Shown in pieces: positions 24,660 to 34,790 of a DNA stretch of 64,000 nucleotides. Position numbers and translations under genes: made by a program. The DNA comes from Mycobacterium sp. ACS4054. GTDB taxonomy: Bacteria; Actinomycetota; Actinomycetes; Mycobacteriales; Mycobacteriaceae. The notes beneath the pieces are model-generated. The model did no database searches, had not been told where the DNA came from, and saw only the letters and a program-made list of their open reading frames with translations. Numbering within the stretch: position 1 is the first letter of the stretch; every line of letters starts with the position of its first letter. The stretch spans positions 62,001-126,000 of the forward strand of contig NZ_LZHV01000031.1 in the NCBI RefSeq assembly GCF_001667275.1. The letters are read 5' to 3'.

Positions 24660-26015
24660 CTATCGTGCCACTTTCACTTCGAGGGCCTCGATCGCGCGCG
24701 TGGCCGCCCCGACGCACGCCGGCACCCCGATGCCGTCGAGGTAGCTGCCGGCCACCGCGAGCGTCGGGGGCAGGCTCGCGCGTATCTCGGCGACCAGCTC
24801 CGCGTGGCCCGGCCCGTACTGCGGCATGGCCTCGATCCAGCGCTGCACGCGGGCGTCGACCGGGTCGACGGCCAACCCGAAGACGGCGGCCAGGTCGTCT
24901 CGCGCCCAGGCCAGCAGCTCGTCGTCCGACGCCGTCTCGGCCAGGCCGTCACCGCACCGCCCGAACGACAGCCGCAGCAGCTGGGTGTCCCCGCGCGCAC
25001 CCCACTTGCGCGACGAGAGGGTAATCGCCTTGGCACGCAACGGTTCTCCGGTCGCGACCAGCACACCGGAGCACTCCGGAAAGGGCGTGTCGCCCGGCAC
25101 CGCGAGCGCGACCACCACCGACGACGCGCTGGCGATCCGGCCGGCGGCCGCGGCGCCGGCCGGGGCGATGTCGGCGATCAGGCGCGCCACCCGCGGGGCG
25201 GGCACGGCGAGGACCACCGCGTCGGCGTGCCGGCGGGCGCCGGTGTCGTCCAGCACCGCCCACCCCGCCCCGTCGGGTTCCAGCCCTTGCACGGCGGCGG
25301 GAATCCAGTCGGGCCGGGCCCGCTCGACCAGCGCGTCGAGCAGCACCCGGTAGCCGCCGTCCAGCGCCCCGAACACCGGCGCGCCGGTGGCCGGCGGCAG
25401 CGCCCGCCGGACCGCGTCGGTCAGGCTGGTCGCGCCGCGGTCCAGGGCGTTGGCGACGCCGGGGGCCGCCGCGCGCAAGCCGATGGTGGCCGCCGAGCCC
25501 GCGTAGACCCCGCTCAGCAGCGGGTCCACCGACCGGGTGACGACCTGCTCGCCGAACCGCTCGCCGACCAGGTCGGCGGTCGCGGGATCGCTCCCCGGTC
25601 GCCACGCGAAGGCGCGGCCGGGCTCGGCTTCGATGCGCGCGACCGTCGCCTCGTCGACCAGTCCCGCCACCGAGCCGGCCGACGACGGGATACCGATGAC
25701 CGTGCCGGTGGGCAGCGGGTACAACTCCTGCTGGCTGTAGATCAGCGGCCGCGCGCCGGTGGACACCAGTTGGCGCCCCGAGAGGCCCAGCTCGGCCAGC
25801 AGCGCCGGCATTTCGGGCCGGCGCAGCACGAACGCCTCGGCGCCCAGGTCCATCGTCTGCCCGCCGACCCGCTCGGTGCGCAGGATCCCGCCCAGCCGGT
25901 CGCCGGGATCGAACAGGGTGATGGCCGCGTCATAGCCCACCGCCGCGCGCAGCCGGTAGGCCGCCGTCAGCCCCGAAATACCGCCCCCCACAACGCAATA
26001 CGAGCCGGCGGTCAT
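24660..26015 (-). CDS. hemY: Coproporphyrinogen III oxidase (HemY/HemG, CgoX)
   Basis: A 451-residue FAD-dependent oxidase making coproporphyrin III, upstream of ferrochelatase and ChdC. The N-terminal dinucleotide motif is [16 protein letters not shown] (residues about 7-22), followed by [12 protein letters not shown] and a C-terminal FAD segment ([18 protein letters not shown]). Annotated as protoporphyrinogen oxidase in older work; actinobacterial members act on coproporphyrinogen. The ATG at 26015 overlaps the hemE stop as ATGA, so the two are coupled. Confidence 0.94.
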   Translation of the reverse strand: MTAGSYCVVGGGISGLTAAYRLRAAVGYDAAITLFDPGDRLGGILRTERVGGQTMDLGAEAFVLRRPEMPALLAELGLSGRQLVSTGARPLIYSQQELYPLPTGTVIGIPSSAGSVAGLVDEATVARIEAEPGRAFAWRPGSDPATADLVGERFGEQVVTRSVDPLLSGVYAGSAATIGLRAAAPGVANALDRGATSLTDAVRRALPPATGAPVFGALDGGYRVLLDALVERARPDWIPAAVQGLEPDGAGWAVLDDTGARRHADAVVLAVPAPRVARLIADIAPAGAAAAGRIASASSVVVALAVPGDTPFPECSGVLVATGEPLRAKAITLSSRKWGARGDTQLLRLSFGRCGDGLAETASDDELLAWARDDLAAVFGLAVDPVDARVQRWIEAMPQYGPGHAELVAEIRASLPPTLAVAGSYLDGIGVPACVGAATRAIEALEVKVAR

Positions 26016-27061
26016 AGGGAGTGGACCAGCGACACCAGATCGGTCAGCACCGCGGGGTCGGTGTCCGGCAGCACGCCGTGGCCGAGGTTGAAGACGTGGC
26101 CGCGCGCCCCCGCGTCGACGGCGCGGCGTCCGTCGTCGACGACGGCCCGGGCGGCGCGTTCCACGGCCGGCCAGCCCGCCATCAGCACCACCGGGTCGAG
26201 GTTGCCCTGCAGCGCCGTCCCGGGCGCGACGCGCGTCGCCGCGTCGGCAAGGGAGGTCCGCCAATCCACCCCCACCACCGTCGCGCCGACCGTCGACATG
26301 GCCCCGAGCAGTTCGGCGGTGCCCACCCCGAAGTGCGTCATCGGCACGCCGTGCTCGGCCAGCGCCCCGAAAACGCGGGCGCTGTGCGGCTGCACGTAGG
26401 TGCGGTAGTCGGCGAGCGACAGGGCACCCGCCCACGAGTCGAACACCTGGATGGCGTCCACCCCGGCGTCCAGCTGCGCCCGCAGGAAGCCGACGGTGAT
26501 GTCGGTCAGCTTCTCCAGCAGCGCGTGCCAGCTGCCCGGGTCGGCGAGCATCATCGCCTTGGTGCGGGCGTGGTGGCGGCTCGGGCCGCCCTCGATCAGG
26601 TACGACGCCAGGGTGAACGGCGCCCCCGCGAACCCGATCAGCGGGACGCCCCCGAGGGCGGCCACCAACAGCGTGACCGCGTCGGCCACCGGCTGTACGC
26701 GTTGCCGGTCAAGGGGTTTCATCGCGTCGACATCGGCGGCGGTGCGCACCGGCGACGCGATCACCGGCCCGACGCCCGCGACGATGTCCAGGTCGACGCC
26801 CGCGCCGAGCAGCGGCACCACGATGTCGGAGAACAGGATCGCCGCGTCGACGTCGTGCCGGCGCACCGGCTGCAGGGTGATCTCGCAGACCAGCTCGGCG
26901 TCGAAACAGGCCGACAGCATGTCGGTCTGGGCCCGCAGCGCCCGGTATTCGGGCAGCGAGCGACCCGCCTGCCGCATGAACCAGACCGGCAGCCGGCCGG
27001 GTTTGCGACCGGTGACGGCGGCCAGGTACGGCGACTCGGGAAGGTCGCGGCGAGTAGTCAT
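26012..27061 (-). CDS. hemE: Uroporphyrinogen decarboxylase
   Basis: A 349-residue cytoplasmic enzyme removing four acetate carboxyls from uroporphyrinogen III to give coproporphyrinogen III. The signature [15 protein letters not shown] is at about residues 26-40, [14 protein letters not shown] carries the conserved Asp, and [12 protein letters not shown] is the second signature. ATG 27061 (MTTRRDLP) is chosen over a much longer open frame. First gene of the hemE-hemY-chdC-methyltransferase run; divergent from echA15 with a 57-bp gap. Confidence 0.95.
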   Translation of the reverse strand: MTTRRDLPESPYLAAVTGRKPGRLPVWFMRQAGRSLPEYRALRAQTDMLSACFDAELVCEITLQPVRRHDVDAAILFSDIVVPLLGAGVDLDIVAGVGPVIASPVRTAADVDAMKPLDRQRVQPVADAVTLLVAALGGVPLIGFAGAPFTLASYLIEGGPSRHHARTKAMMLADPGSWHALLEKLTDITVGFLRAQLDAGVDAIQVFDSWAGALSLADYRTYVQPHSARVFGALAEHGVPMTHFGVGTAELLGAMSTVGATVVGVDWRTSLADAATRVAPGTALQGNLDPVVLMAGWPAVERAARAVVDDGRRAVDAGARGHVFNLGHGVLPDTDPAVLTDLVSLVHSL

Positions 27062-27118
27062 CGCGTTCAATGCTGCCACGGCGGCGGCCCCCTCCCCGCG
27101 CTGCGTACTATCACGACC

Positions 27119-27940
27119 GTGCCAGTCAGCGAGCCGCCCGTGAATTACGACGAGTTCCCCAGCCTGCGCTGCGAAGTGGACGACGACGGCATCCTGACCC
27201 TGGTTCTCGACTCCCCCGGCCTCAATTCCGTCGGGCCGCAGATGCACCGCGACCTCGCCGACATCTGGCCGGTGATCGGCCGCGACCCCGCGGTGCGCGT
27301 GGTGCTGGTCCGCGGCGAGGGGAAGGCCTTCTCCTCCGGCGGCAGCTTCGACCTGATCGACGAGACCATCGGCGACTATGAAGGCCGGATGCGCATCATG
27401 CGGGAGGCCCGCGATCTGGTGCTCAACATGGTCAACTTCGACAAGCCCGTCGTCTCGGCGATCCGCGGCCCGGCCGCGGGCGCGGGCCTGGTGGTGGCCC
27501 TGCTCGCCGACGTCTCGGTGGCCGGTGGCACCGCCAAGCTCATCGACGGGCACACCAAGCTGGGCGTGGCCGCCGGCGACCACGCCGCGATCTGCTGGCC
27601 CCTGTTGGTCGGCATGGCCAAGGCCAAGTACTACCTGCTCACCTGCGAGACGCTGCTGGGCGAGGAAGCCGAGCGCATCGGCCTGGTGTCCGTCTGCGTC
27701 GACGACGACGACGTGCTGTCCACCGCGACGCGGATCGCCGAGGACCTGGCGCGGGGGGCGCAGAACGCGATCCGCTGGACGAAGCGCAGCCTCAACTCCT
27801 GGTACCGCATGTTCGCGCCCACCTTCGAGACCTCGCTCGGCCTGGAGTTCCTCAGCTTCAGCGGCCCCGACGTGCAGGAAGGGCTGGCCGCGCACCGGGA
27901 AAAGCGGCCCGCCCGATTTACCGGCGGAAATGCCTCCTGA
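27119..27940 (+). CDS. echA15: Enoyl-CoA hydratase/isomerase family protein (EchA15-like)
   Basis: A 273-residue crotonase-fold protein matching Rv2679. The oxyanion-hole segments are [14 protein letters not shown] (about 60-75) and [21 protein letters not shown] (about 115-137). The first catalytic Glu position (equivalent to rat Glu144) appears as Gly/His in [14 protein letters not shown], so classical hydration is uncertain and another crotonase reaction is possible. GTG 27119 gives [13 protein letters not shown]. Divergent from hemE. Confidence 0.88.
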   Translation: MPVSEPPVNYDEFPSLRCEVDDDGILTLVLDSPGLNSVGPQMHRDLADIWPVIGRDPAVRVVLVRGEGKAFSSGGSFDLIDETIGDYEGRMRIMREARDLVLNMVNFDKPVVSAIRGPAAGAGLVVALLADVSVAGGTAKLIDGHTKLGVAAGDHAAICWPLLVGMAKAKYYLLTCETLLGEEAERIGLVSVCVDDDDVLSTATRIAEDLARGAQNAIRWTKRSLNSWYRMFAPTFETSLGLEFLSFSGPDVQEGLAAHREKRPARFTGGNAS

Positions 27941-28037
27941 GCAGGGGCGATACCGTCGGATGAGGTCTGGTAACGGGTTGGTAGCGGTCGGCGCGCCTGA
28001 TTCCGCGTGTCGGCCGATGGGTCTACCGTCGGACCCT

Positions 28038-28673
28038 GTGACCCGTGCCGCGCCGACGAAGGACGGCCGGGATGAACAGGAGCGGCGTCAAGTGACCTCA
28101 GCTGAACCGGAGCCATTCCGCGAGGCAGTCGCGGCCATGAACGCCGTCACCGTGCGGCCCGAGCTGGAGCTGGGCCCCATCCGGCCGCCGCAGCGCCTGG
28201 CCCCCTACAGCTACGCGCTGGGGGCCGAGGTGAAACATCCCGACCGCGAGATTGTCCCCGAGCGATCCGACGGCGACGCCTTCGGCCGCCTGATCCTGCT
28301 CTACGACCCCGAAGGCGCCGACGCGTGGGACGGCACCATCCGGCTGGTCGCCTACATCCAGGCCGACCTGGATCCCAGCGAGGCGGTCGACCCCCTGCTG
28401 CCGGAGGTGGCGTGGAGCTGGCTGGTGGAGGCCCTGGAGTCCCGGATGGAGCAGGTCACCGCCCTGGGCGGCACCGTCACCGCCACCACTTCGGTGCGCT
28501 ACGGCGACATCTCCGGCCCGCCGCGCGCCCACCAGTTGGAGTTGCGGGCGTCCTGGACGGCGACCACGCCGCAGGTGGGCGTCCACGTCGAGGCCTTCTG
28601 TGAGGTACTGGAACACGCGGCGGGCCTCCCGCCGACGGGCGTCACGGATCTGAGCTCTCGGTCACGCGCCTGA
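28038..28673 (+). CDS. DUF3000-family protein (Rv2680-like)
   Basis: A 211-residue conserved actinobacterial protein of unknown function; no signal peptide or membrane helix. Family features include [33 protein letters not shown] and [15 protein letters not shown] 28038 gives the length of Rv2680 (210); an internal GTG at 28092 is the alternative. Only 1 bp separates its stop from the RNase D-like gene, so they are co-transcribed, an order kept in mycobacteria. Confidence 0.85.
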   Translation: MTRAAPTKDGRDEQERRQVTSAEPEPFREAVAAMNAVTVRPELELGPIRPPQRLAPYSYALGAEVKHPDREIVPERSDGDAFGRLILLYDPEGADAWDGTIRLVAYIQADLDPSEAVDPLLPEVAWSWLVEALESRMEQVTALGGTVTATTSVRYGDISGPPRAHQLELRASWTATTPQVGVHVEAFCEVLEHAAGLPPTGVTDLSSRSRA

Positions 28674-28674
28674 C

Positions 28675-29961
28675 ATGTGCGAACCGGAGGCCGACGGGCC
28701 CGGCAGCACCGCGCCCGACAGCGCCGAACCGGAGCCCACGCCGCTGCTGCACCCGGCCGACGGGATCCCCGATCTTTCGGTGACGGTCCGCCAGATCGAG
28801 GAGGCCGCGGAGCGCCTGGATCGGGGGCGCGGGCCGTTCGCGGTGGACGCCGAGCGGGCGTCTGGTTTCCGGTACTCCAACCGCGCGTATTTGATCCAAA
28901 TCCGGCGGGCCGGTGCCGGCACCGTGCTCATCGACCCGGTCAGCCACGGCGCCGACCCGCTGCAGGCGTTGCGGCCCGTCGCCGAGGTGCTGGGCGAGGA
29001 CGAGTGGATCCTGCATTCCGCCGATCAGGACCTGCCCTGCCTGGCGGAGGTCGGCCTGCACCCGCCGGCCCTGTACGACACCGAGCTGGCCGGGCGGCTG
29101 GCCGGGTTCGAGCGGGTGAACCTGGCGACCATGGTGGAGCGGCTGCTGGGCGCCGGGCTGGCCAAGGGCCACGGCGCGGCCGATTGGTCTAAACGGCCCC
29201 TGCCCGAGGAATGGCTCAACTACGCGGCGCTGGATGTCGAACTGCTCATCGAGCTGCGCGCCGCGATCGCCGGCGTGCTGACCGAGCAGGGCAAAAGCGG
29301 TTGGGCCGCAGAGGAATTCGACTACCTGCGCGCGGTCGGATCCCGCGACCCGAGCGCGGCGACGCGGCGGGACCGGTGGCGGCGCACGTCGGGAATCCAC
29401 CGGGTGCGCGACCAGCGCGGCCTGGCCGCGGTCCGCGAGCTGTGGCTGACGCGCGACCGCATCGCCCAGCGCCGCGACATCGCGCCGCGGCGCATCCTGC
29501 CGGACTCGGCCATCATCGAGGCCGCCATCGCCGACCCGAAGACCGTCGAGGAACTCACCGCGCTGCCGGTGTTCGGCGGGCGCAATCAACGGCGCAGCGC
29601 CGCCACGTGGCTGGGGGCGCTGGAAGCGGCCCGGCAGACCAAGAATCCGCCCGTGGACGCCGAACCACCGAACGGGCCGCCGCCGCCGGCGCGGTGGAGC
29701 CGGCGCAAACCCGAAGCCGCCGCCCGGCTGGAGGCGGCGCGGTCCGCGCTGTCGGAGGTGTCGGAACGGGTCAACGTCCCCACCGAGAACCTGGTCTCGC
29801 CCGACCTGGTGCGGCGGCTGTGCTGGGACTGGGAGGCCGCGCCCGACCCCTTCGAGGCCGTCGAGACGTTCCTGCGCGCCGGGCAGGCCCGGCCGTGGCA
29901 GCGGGAATTGGTCGATCCCGTGTTGGCGCGCGCGCTGCAGCCGCCGGTCGAGGACGACTAG
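28675..29961 (+). CDS. RNase D-like 3'-5' exonuclease with HRDC domain (Rv2681-like)
   Basis: A 428-residue DEDDy-type exonuclease. Exo I is AVDAERASGFRY (Asp/Glu metal ligands), Exo II ILHSADQDLPCL, Exo III YAALDVELLIEL with the Tyr of the DEDDy class. An HRDC domain (about 225-300; LTRDRIAQRRDIAPRRILPDS) and a second helical domain follow. Expected to trim 3' ends of structured RNA such as tRNA precursors. Co-transcribed with the DUF3000 gene; convergent with dxs1, 22 bp apart. Confidence 0.9.
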   Translation: MCEPEADGPGSTAPDSAEPEPTPLLHPADGIPDLSVTVRQIEEAAERLDRGRGPFAVDAERASGFRYSNRAYLIQIRRAGAGTVLIDPVSHGADPLQALRPVAEVLGEDEWILHSADQDLPCLAEVGLHPPALYDTELAGRLAGFERVNLATMVERLLGAGLAKGHGAADWSKRPLPEEWLNYAALDVELLIELRAAIAGVLTEQGKSGWAAEEFDYLRAVGSRDPSAATRRDRWRRTSGIHRVRDQRGLAAVRELWLTRDRIAQRRDIAPRRILPDSAIIEAAIADPKTVEELTALPVFGGRNQRRSAATWLGALEAARQTKNPPVDAEPPNGPPPPARWSRRKPEAAARLEAARSALSEVSERVNVPTENLVSPDLVRRLCWDWEAAPDPFEAVETFLRAGQARPWQRELVDPVLARALQPPVEDD

Positions 29962-29983
29962 TTCCGAACGCGAGGCCGGGCGT

Positions 29984-31897
29984 CTAGTCGAGGTGCTCGC
30001 GGATCTCCGCCTCGGTGACGGGGCTGCCCAGGGCGGCGACCCAGCCGGTGATGCGGCGGGCGACGTCCTGATCCGTCAGCCCCAGGTCGGCCAGCAGCTC
30101 ACCGCGCGCGGCGTGCTCGTAGAACCGTTGTGGCAGGCCGACGTCGCGGCACGGAACGTCGATGTCCGCGCCGCGCAGGGCCGCGGACACCGCCGACCCG
30201 ACGCCGCCGTTGACCCCGTTGTCCTCGCAGGTGACGACGAGCTTGTGCTGCCGGGCCAGTTCCAGCACCCCGTCGGACACCGGGAGCACCCAGCGCGGGT
30301 CGATCACCGTCACGCCGATCCCCTGGTTGTGCAGCCGCTTGGCCACCTCGAGCGCCATCGGGACGAATGCGCCGACGCCCACCAGCAGCACGTCGTGGTT
30401 CAACCCGGCGGCCGGCACGGCGAGCACGTCGACGCCCGACCGGCGCTCGAGGGCCGGAATGTCTTCCCCCACATCGCCTTTGGGGAACCGTAGCGCCGTC
30501 GGGCCGTCGTTGACGTCGAGGGCCTCACCGAGTTCCTCACGCAGCCGGGTGGCATCCCTGGGCGCCGCCACCCGCATGCCTGGCACGATGCCCAGCATCG
30601 AGAGGTCCCACATGCCGTTGTGGCTGGCGCCGTCGTTGCCGGTGATCCCGGCCCGGTCCAGCACCATGGTGACGGGCAGCTTGTGCAGCGCGACGTCCAT
30701 CATGATCTGGTCGAAGGCCCGGTTGAGGAACGTCGAATAGATGGCCACCACCGGGTGCATGCCGCCCATCGCCAGGCCCGCGGCCGACGTCATCGCGTGC
30801 TGCTCGGCGATGCCGACGTCGAACAGGCGATCCGGGAACTGTTGCCCGAACGCCGACAACCCCGTCGGGCCGGGCATCGCCGCGGTGATGGCGACGATGT
30901 CGCGGCGCTTGCGGGCGTAGCCGATGAGCGCCTCGGAGAACGTGGCGGTCCAGCCCGGGCCGGCGATCTTGGTGGCCTGCCCGGTGACCGGGTCGATCAC
31001 GCCGCAGGAGTGCATCTGCTCGGCCTCGTCGTCCTCCGCCGGCGCGTAACCCATGCCCTTGCGGGTGACGACGTGCACGATCACCGGCCGGCCGAAGCCG
31101 CGCGCGTGGCGCAGTGCCATCTCCACCGCGCGTTCGTCGTGACCGTCGACCGGGCCGACGTACTTCAGGCCGAGGTCGGTGAACAGCAACTGCGGGGACA
31201 GCGAGTCCTTGATGCCGGCCTTGACGCTGTGCATGAACCGATAGGCGATCTGGCCCACCAGCGGCAGCGAACGCACCGCGTCGCGGCCCCGCTCCAGGGC
31301 CTGCTCGTAGGCCGGCTGCAGGCGCAGGGTGGCCAGGCGGTCGGCGACGCCGCCGATGGTCGGCGCATAGCTGCGCCCGTTGTCGTTGACGACGATGATC
31401 ACCGGCCGGCGCGAGGCGGCGATGTTGTTCAGCGCCTCCCAGCACATGCCGCCGGTGAGCGCGCCGTCGCCGACCACGGCGACGACGTGCCGGTTGCGGT
31501 GGCCGGTCAGCTCGAACGCCTTGGCCAGGCCGTCGGCGTAGGACAGCGCCGCGCTGGCGTGGCTGGACTCCACCCAGTCGTGTTCGCTCTCGGCGCGCGA
31601 CGGATAGCCCGACAGGCCGCCCTTCTTGCGCAGGCTCTCGAAGTCCTGCGAGCGCCCGGTCAGCATCTTGTGCACGTAGGCCTGATGACCGGTGTCGAAG
31701 ACGATCGGGTCGTGCGGCGAGTCGAAGACGCGGTGCAGCGCCAGCGTCAGTTCGACCACGCCGAGGTTGGGCCCCAGGTGTCCCCCGGTGGCAGCGACCT
31801 TGTGGATCAGGAACTGGCGAATCTCGGCGGCAAGTTCGCGCAGCTGCTGTTGGGACAGGTGTTGCAGATCAGCGGGCCCGCGGATCTGTTCCAGCAT
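29984..31897 (-). CDS. dxs: 1-deoxy-D-xylulose-5-phosphate synthase
   Basis: A 637-residue thiamine-diphosphate enzyme condensing pyruvate and glyceraldehyde-3-phosphate to DXP, the first step of the MEP isoprenoid pathway. The TPP motif is [32 protein letters not shown] and [12 protein letters not shown] belong to the pyrimidine-binding and C-terminal domains. Full length, matching Rv2682c (Dxs1). Isoprenoid output supplies decaprenyl phosphate, the carrier used by AftC encoded 9 kb away. Followed upstream on the same strand by a cation antiporter gene. Confidence 0.97.
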   Translation of the reverse strand: MLEQIRGPADLQHLSQQQLRELAAEIRQFLIHKVAATGGHLGPNLGVVELTLALHRVFDSPHDPIVFDTGHQAYVHKMLTGRSQDFESLRKKGGLSGYPSRAESEHDWVESSHASAALSYADGLAKAFELTGHRNRHVVAVVGDGALTGGMCWEALNNIAASRRPVIIVVNDNGRSYAPTIGGVADRLATLRLQPAYEQALERGRDAVRSLPLVGQIAYRFMHSVKAGIKDSLSPQLLFTDLGLKYVGPVDGHDERAVEMALRHARGFGRPVIVHVVTRKGMGYAPAEDDEAEQMHSCGVIDPVTGQATKIAGPGWTATFSEALIGYARKRRDIVAITAAMPGPTGLSAFGQQFPDRLFDVGIAEQHAMTSAAGLAMGGMHPVVAIYSTFLNRAFDQIMMDVALHKLPVTMVLDRAGITGNDGASHNGMWDLSMLGIVPGMRVAAPRDATRLREELGEALDVNDGPTALRFPKGDVGEDIPALERRSGVDVLAVPAAGLNHDVLLVGVGAFVPMALEVAKRLHNQGIGVTVIDPRWVLPVSDGVLELARQHKLVVTCEDNGVNGGVGSAVSAALRGADIDVPCRDVGLPQRFYEHAARGELLADLGLTDQDVARRITGWVAALGSPVTEAEIREHLD

Positions 31898-31955
31898 CCC
31901 GACAGTCTACGCAGCGTCGGTGGGTACAGCAGGAAAGCGATTGGCGGCAACCGGG

Positions 31956-33419
31956 CTACGGCGGGCCGAAGAGCTGGGCCAGGGTGTCACGAAGTTCGGG
32001 ATCGGCCAGGATGACGACCTCGTCGCCGGCCCGAAGTTCGGTCTCACCCCGCACCGGTACGAGCCCGGTGGTCCGGACCACGATACTCACCCAGATGTCA
32101 CCGACGCGGTCGCTGAGCCCCTCGACCGTGCACCCCTCGGCCGTAGACCCCTTGGCGACGCTGAAGCGATGGGCTCCCTGCGGTTCGTCCGCCAGCCGCA
32201 CACCGATCTCCCACGGCTGGGTCTCGACGGTGCGCATGGGCAGGTGCAGAAGATTCGCGACGCCGGGCACCGAGCTGCCCTGCACCAGCACCGAGAAGAT
32301 CACCACGACGACGACGATGCCGTACAGGCGTTCGGCGTTGGCGACGTGCGCGGCGCGCAGCAACTCCCCGAGCAAGATTGGCACCGCCCCTTTCAGGCCG
32401 GCGAACATGACGAAGACCCGTTCGTTTCGTTCGAGCTGCACACCGAGCAGGCAGGCGCTCACCGCGAGCGGACGGATCAGCGCTGTCAGGGCCACACCGA
32501 GGGCGAGCCCGGGAATCCAGACGTCGGGATGGGTCAGCACATCGAGGTCGACGGTCAGGCCGAGCACGACGAAGGCCACGATCTCGGCGAGTCCGGCGAG
32601 AGCGGCGTGGAATCGCTTGATCTCAGGCTTGTAGGGCGCGCGGGCGTCGCCGATCACGATTCCGGCGACGAATACCGCCAAAAAGCCCGAGCCGTGCGCC
32701 AGCGTGGCGATGCCGTACAGCATCAGGCTGGATGCCAGCGTTCGCAGCGGGTAGAGGCCTTCGCTCGGCAGCGCCACCCGGCGCATGAAGGCGAGCAGCG
32801 CGCGGCCACCGAGGACCCCGACGGCCAATCCGATCGCCATCTGGAGGGCGAATTGCGTTCCGACGCTGGCGAATCCGGCCGCGGTGAGGCTTCCGGCGGC
32901 GATCAGGCTGGACATCAGCGAGATGCCGACGGGGTCGTTGGCGCCGGACTCGCCCTCCAAGATGGTGCTACTGCGACCACGAATTTCGCGTTTGCCGAGG
33001 ACCGAGAAGACGACCGCCGGGTCGGTGGGGGCCACGGCGGTGGCGACGAGCACCGCGGGAAACCAGCCGATTCCGCATGCGTAGTGCAGCATCAGCGCGG
33101 CGCCGGCGGCGGTGAAGGCGGTGCCGAGCACGCCCAGCGACAGGATGGGGCCGATGGCCCTGCGGAAGCGGGCGGGGCCGATATGCATGCCGCCGTCGAA
33201 CAACACCAGCACCAGCGCGATGGTGATGACCCGCTCCACGACCCGCTCGGCCGGCGGCTGCACCGCAGGGCTGGCGTGCACCGCCACGGCCGCCCCGACC
33301 AGCACGAGCAGGGGCACCGGGATCTTGACCCGCTCGCTCAGGCGGTTCGCCAGCACCGCGATCAGACCGACGGCGCTGGAGAACAACACCATGAGCGCAT
33401 AGCTGAGGGTCTCGTTCAT
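31956..33419 (-). CDS. CPA1-type cation/proton antiporter with C-terminal TrkA-C domain
   Basis: A 487-residue monovalent cation/proton antiporter of the NhaP2 (CvrA) type. About 12 membrane helices. The transport-core signature is AVAPTDPAVVFSVLG with EGESGANDPVGI after it, conserved in K+/H+ antiporters. A cytoplasmic TrkA-C-like domain ends the protein (about 400-487; RGETELRAGDEVVIL). ATG 33419 (MNETLSY) is chosen over a frame to 33533. In H37Rv this position holds Rv2683-Rv2688c (including arsA/arsB-type and ABC genes), so the locus is variable. Confidence 0.87.
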   Translation of the reverse strand: MNETLSYALMVLFSSAVGLIAVLANRLSERVKIPVPLLVLVGAAVAVHASPAVQPPAERVVERVITIALVLVLFDGGMHIGPARFRRAIGPILSLGVLGTAFTAAGAALMLHYACGIGWFPAVLVATAVAPTDPAVVFSVLGKREIRGRSSTILEGESGANDPVGISLMSSLIAAGSLTAAGFASVGTQFALQMAIGLAVGVLGGRALLAFMRRVALPSEGLYPLRTLASSLMLYGIATLAHGSGFLAVFVAGIVIGDARAPYKPEIKRFHAALAGLAEIVAFVVLGLTVDLDVLTHPDVWIPGLALGVALTALIRPLAVSACLLGVQLERNERVFVMFAGLKGAVPILLGELLRAAHVANAERLYGIVVVVVIFSVLVQGSSVPGVANLLHLPMRTVETQPWEIGVRLADEPQGAHRFSVAKGSTAEGCTVEGLSDRVGDIWVSIVVRTTGLVPVRGETELRAGDEVVILADPELRDTLAQLFGPP

Positions 33420-33569
33420 GACGGCCGCAATTCCTGACGGGTGAAGGGCGACTCCGCGGCCAGTTCTTCGGTGGAAGGCACCCATGCCTTTCGGTTGGTC
33501 GACAACGACATCGCCGACCAGGCTTCCCGGCACACCGCCAGGGAGTCTATCCGCTGCGACGCCCTTCCT

Positions 33570-34790
33570 CTAATCTCGGCGGGTCAACAACGCGACGCAT
33601 TCGGTGTGATGGGTGAGCGGGAACGCGTCGAACACCTTGATCTGCTCGACGGCATAACCGCAGCCGAGGTAAAGCCCGACGTCGCGGGCGAAAGAGGCCG
33701 CCTCGCAACCGATGTGCACCACACGCGGGACGCCCGCGGCGGCCAACAGATCGATGATGTCACGCCCGGCGCCCGCCCGCGGCGGGTCCAGCACCGCGAC
33801 GTCCGCGCGCGATCGTTGGGCGCCGAGCGCCCGGCGCACCGAGTCGGTGACGACCTGCACCTGCGGCAGGTCGTCCAGCGCGGCGCGGGCGGCCCGCGTG
33901 GCGGCGCGCGAGGTGTCGACGCTCAGCACCCGCCCGGACTCCCCGACCGCCGCCCCGAGCGCCGCGGCGAACACGCCCGCGCCGCCGTAGAGGTCCCAGG
34001 CGGTCATGCCGGCGGCGGGCTGCGCCCAGTCGGCGACCAGGCGGCTGTACACCGCGGCCGCGCCGCGGTGCGCCTGCCAGAAGGCGGTCACCGGGATCTG
34101 CCAGCTGCGCCCCTCGACTCGCTGCACCGCCTCGTAGGCGCCCTCCACGACCTTGGTCACGGTCCGTCTGCCCTGCCGCAGCGTGCGCACCACGTGGCGC
34201 GCACCGTCGTCGTCCACCACGACGTGCAGCTGCGCCGTTGGGGGCCAATCGGGTTCGGCGAGCCCGTCGAGCATGCCGGCCGGCAATTGCGCGCAGCGCA
34301 GGTCGGTGACCAGCTCGTCGCTGTGGTACCGGTGGAAGCCGGGGCGGCGGTCCGCGCCCACGTCGAGCCGGACGCGGGTGCGCCACCCAGTCGGCCCGGA
34401 ACCCGGCAGCGGTTCGGCCTCGCCCTCCCAGGAGTGCCCGCCCAACCGCTCGAGCTGATTGGCCACCACCTGAGCCTTGAGCGCGCGGGCCGCCTGCGGG
34501 GCGGCGAACGCCAAGTCGCAACACCCGGCGCCGTCCACCCCGGCGATCGGGCACAGCGATTCGATGCGGTCGTCCGACGGGTCGAGCACCTCGACAACCT
34601 CTGCGTGCCAATAGGATCCGCGGTCGGCGGTGACCCGCACCCGCACTCGCTCACCCGGCAGCGCGTAGCGGACGAACACCACGCGTCCTTCGTGATGCGC
34701 CACGCAGCTGCCGCCGTTGGCCGGTGCGCCGGTGACCAGCGTCAGCTGCTCGCGCGCGGGCAGCACCGCGCCAGGCGATTCGCGGGTCAA
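33570..34790 (-). CDS. TrmA/RlmD-type RNA (uracil-5) methyltransferase (Rv2689c-like)
   Basis: A 406-residue SAM-dependent RNA methyltransferase. An N-terminal TRAM domain (about 10-70; TGAPANGGSCVAHHEGRVVF) binds RNA. The catalytic domain has WDLYGGAGVFAAALG (motif I), VLDPPRAGAGRDI (motif IV) and VHIGCEAASFARD with the catalytic Cys. Target, tRNA U54 or a 23S uridine, cannot be told. The start is TTG at 34788-34790, overlapping the permease stop as TTGA, so the genes are coupled. Confidence 0.88.
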   Translation of the reverse strand: MTRESPGAVLPAREQLTLVTGAPANGGSCVAHHEGRVVFVRYALPGERVRVRVTADRGSYWHAEVVEVLDPSDDRIESLCPIAGVDGAGCCDLAFAAPQAARALKAQVVANQLERLGGHSWEGEAEPLPGSGPTGWRTRVRLDVGADRRPGFHRYHSDELVTDLRCAQLPAGMLDGLAEPDWPPTAQLHVVVDDDGARHVVRTLRQGRRTVTKVVEGAYEAVQRVEGRSWQIPVTAFWQAHRGAAAVYSRLVADWAQPAAGMTAWDLYGGAGVFAAALGAAVGESGRVLSVDTSRAATRAARAALDDLPQVQVVTDSVRRALGAQRSRADVAVLDPPRAGAGRDIIDLLAAAGVPRVVHIGCEAASFARDVGLYLGCGYAVEQIKVFDAFPLTHHTECVALLTRRD

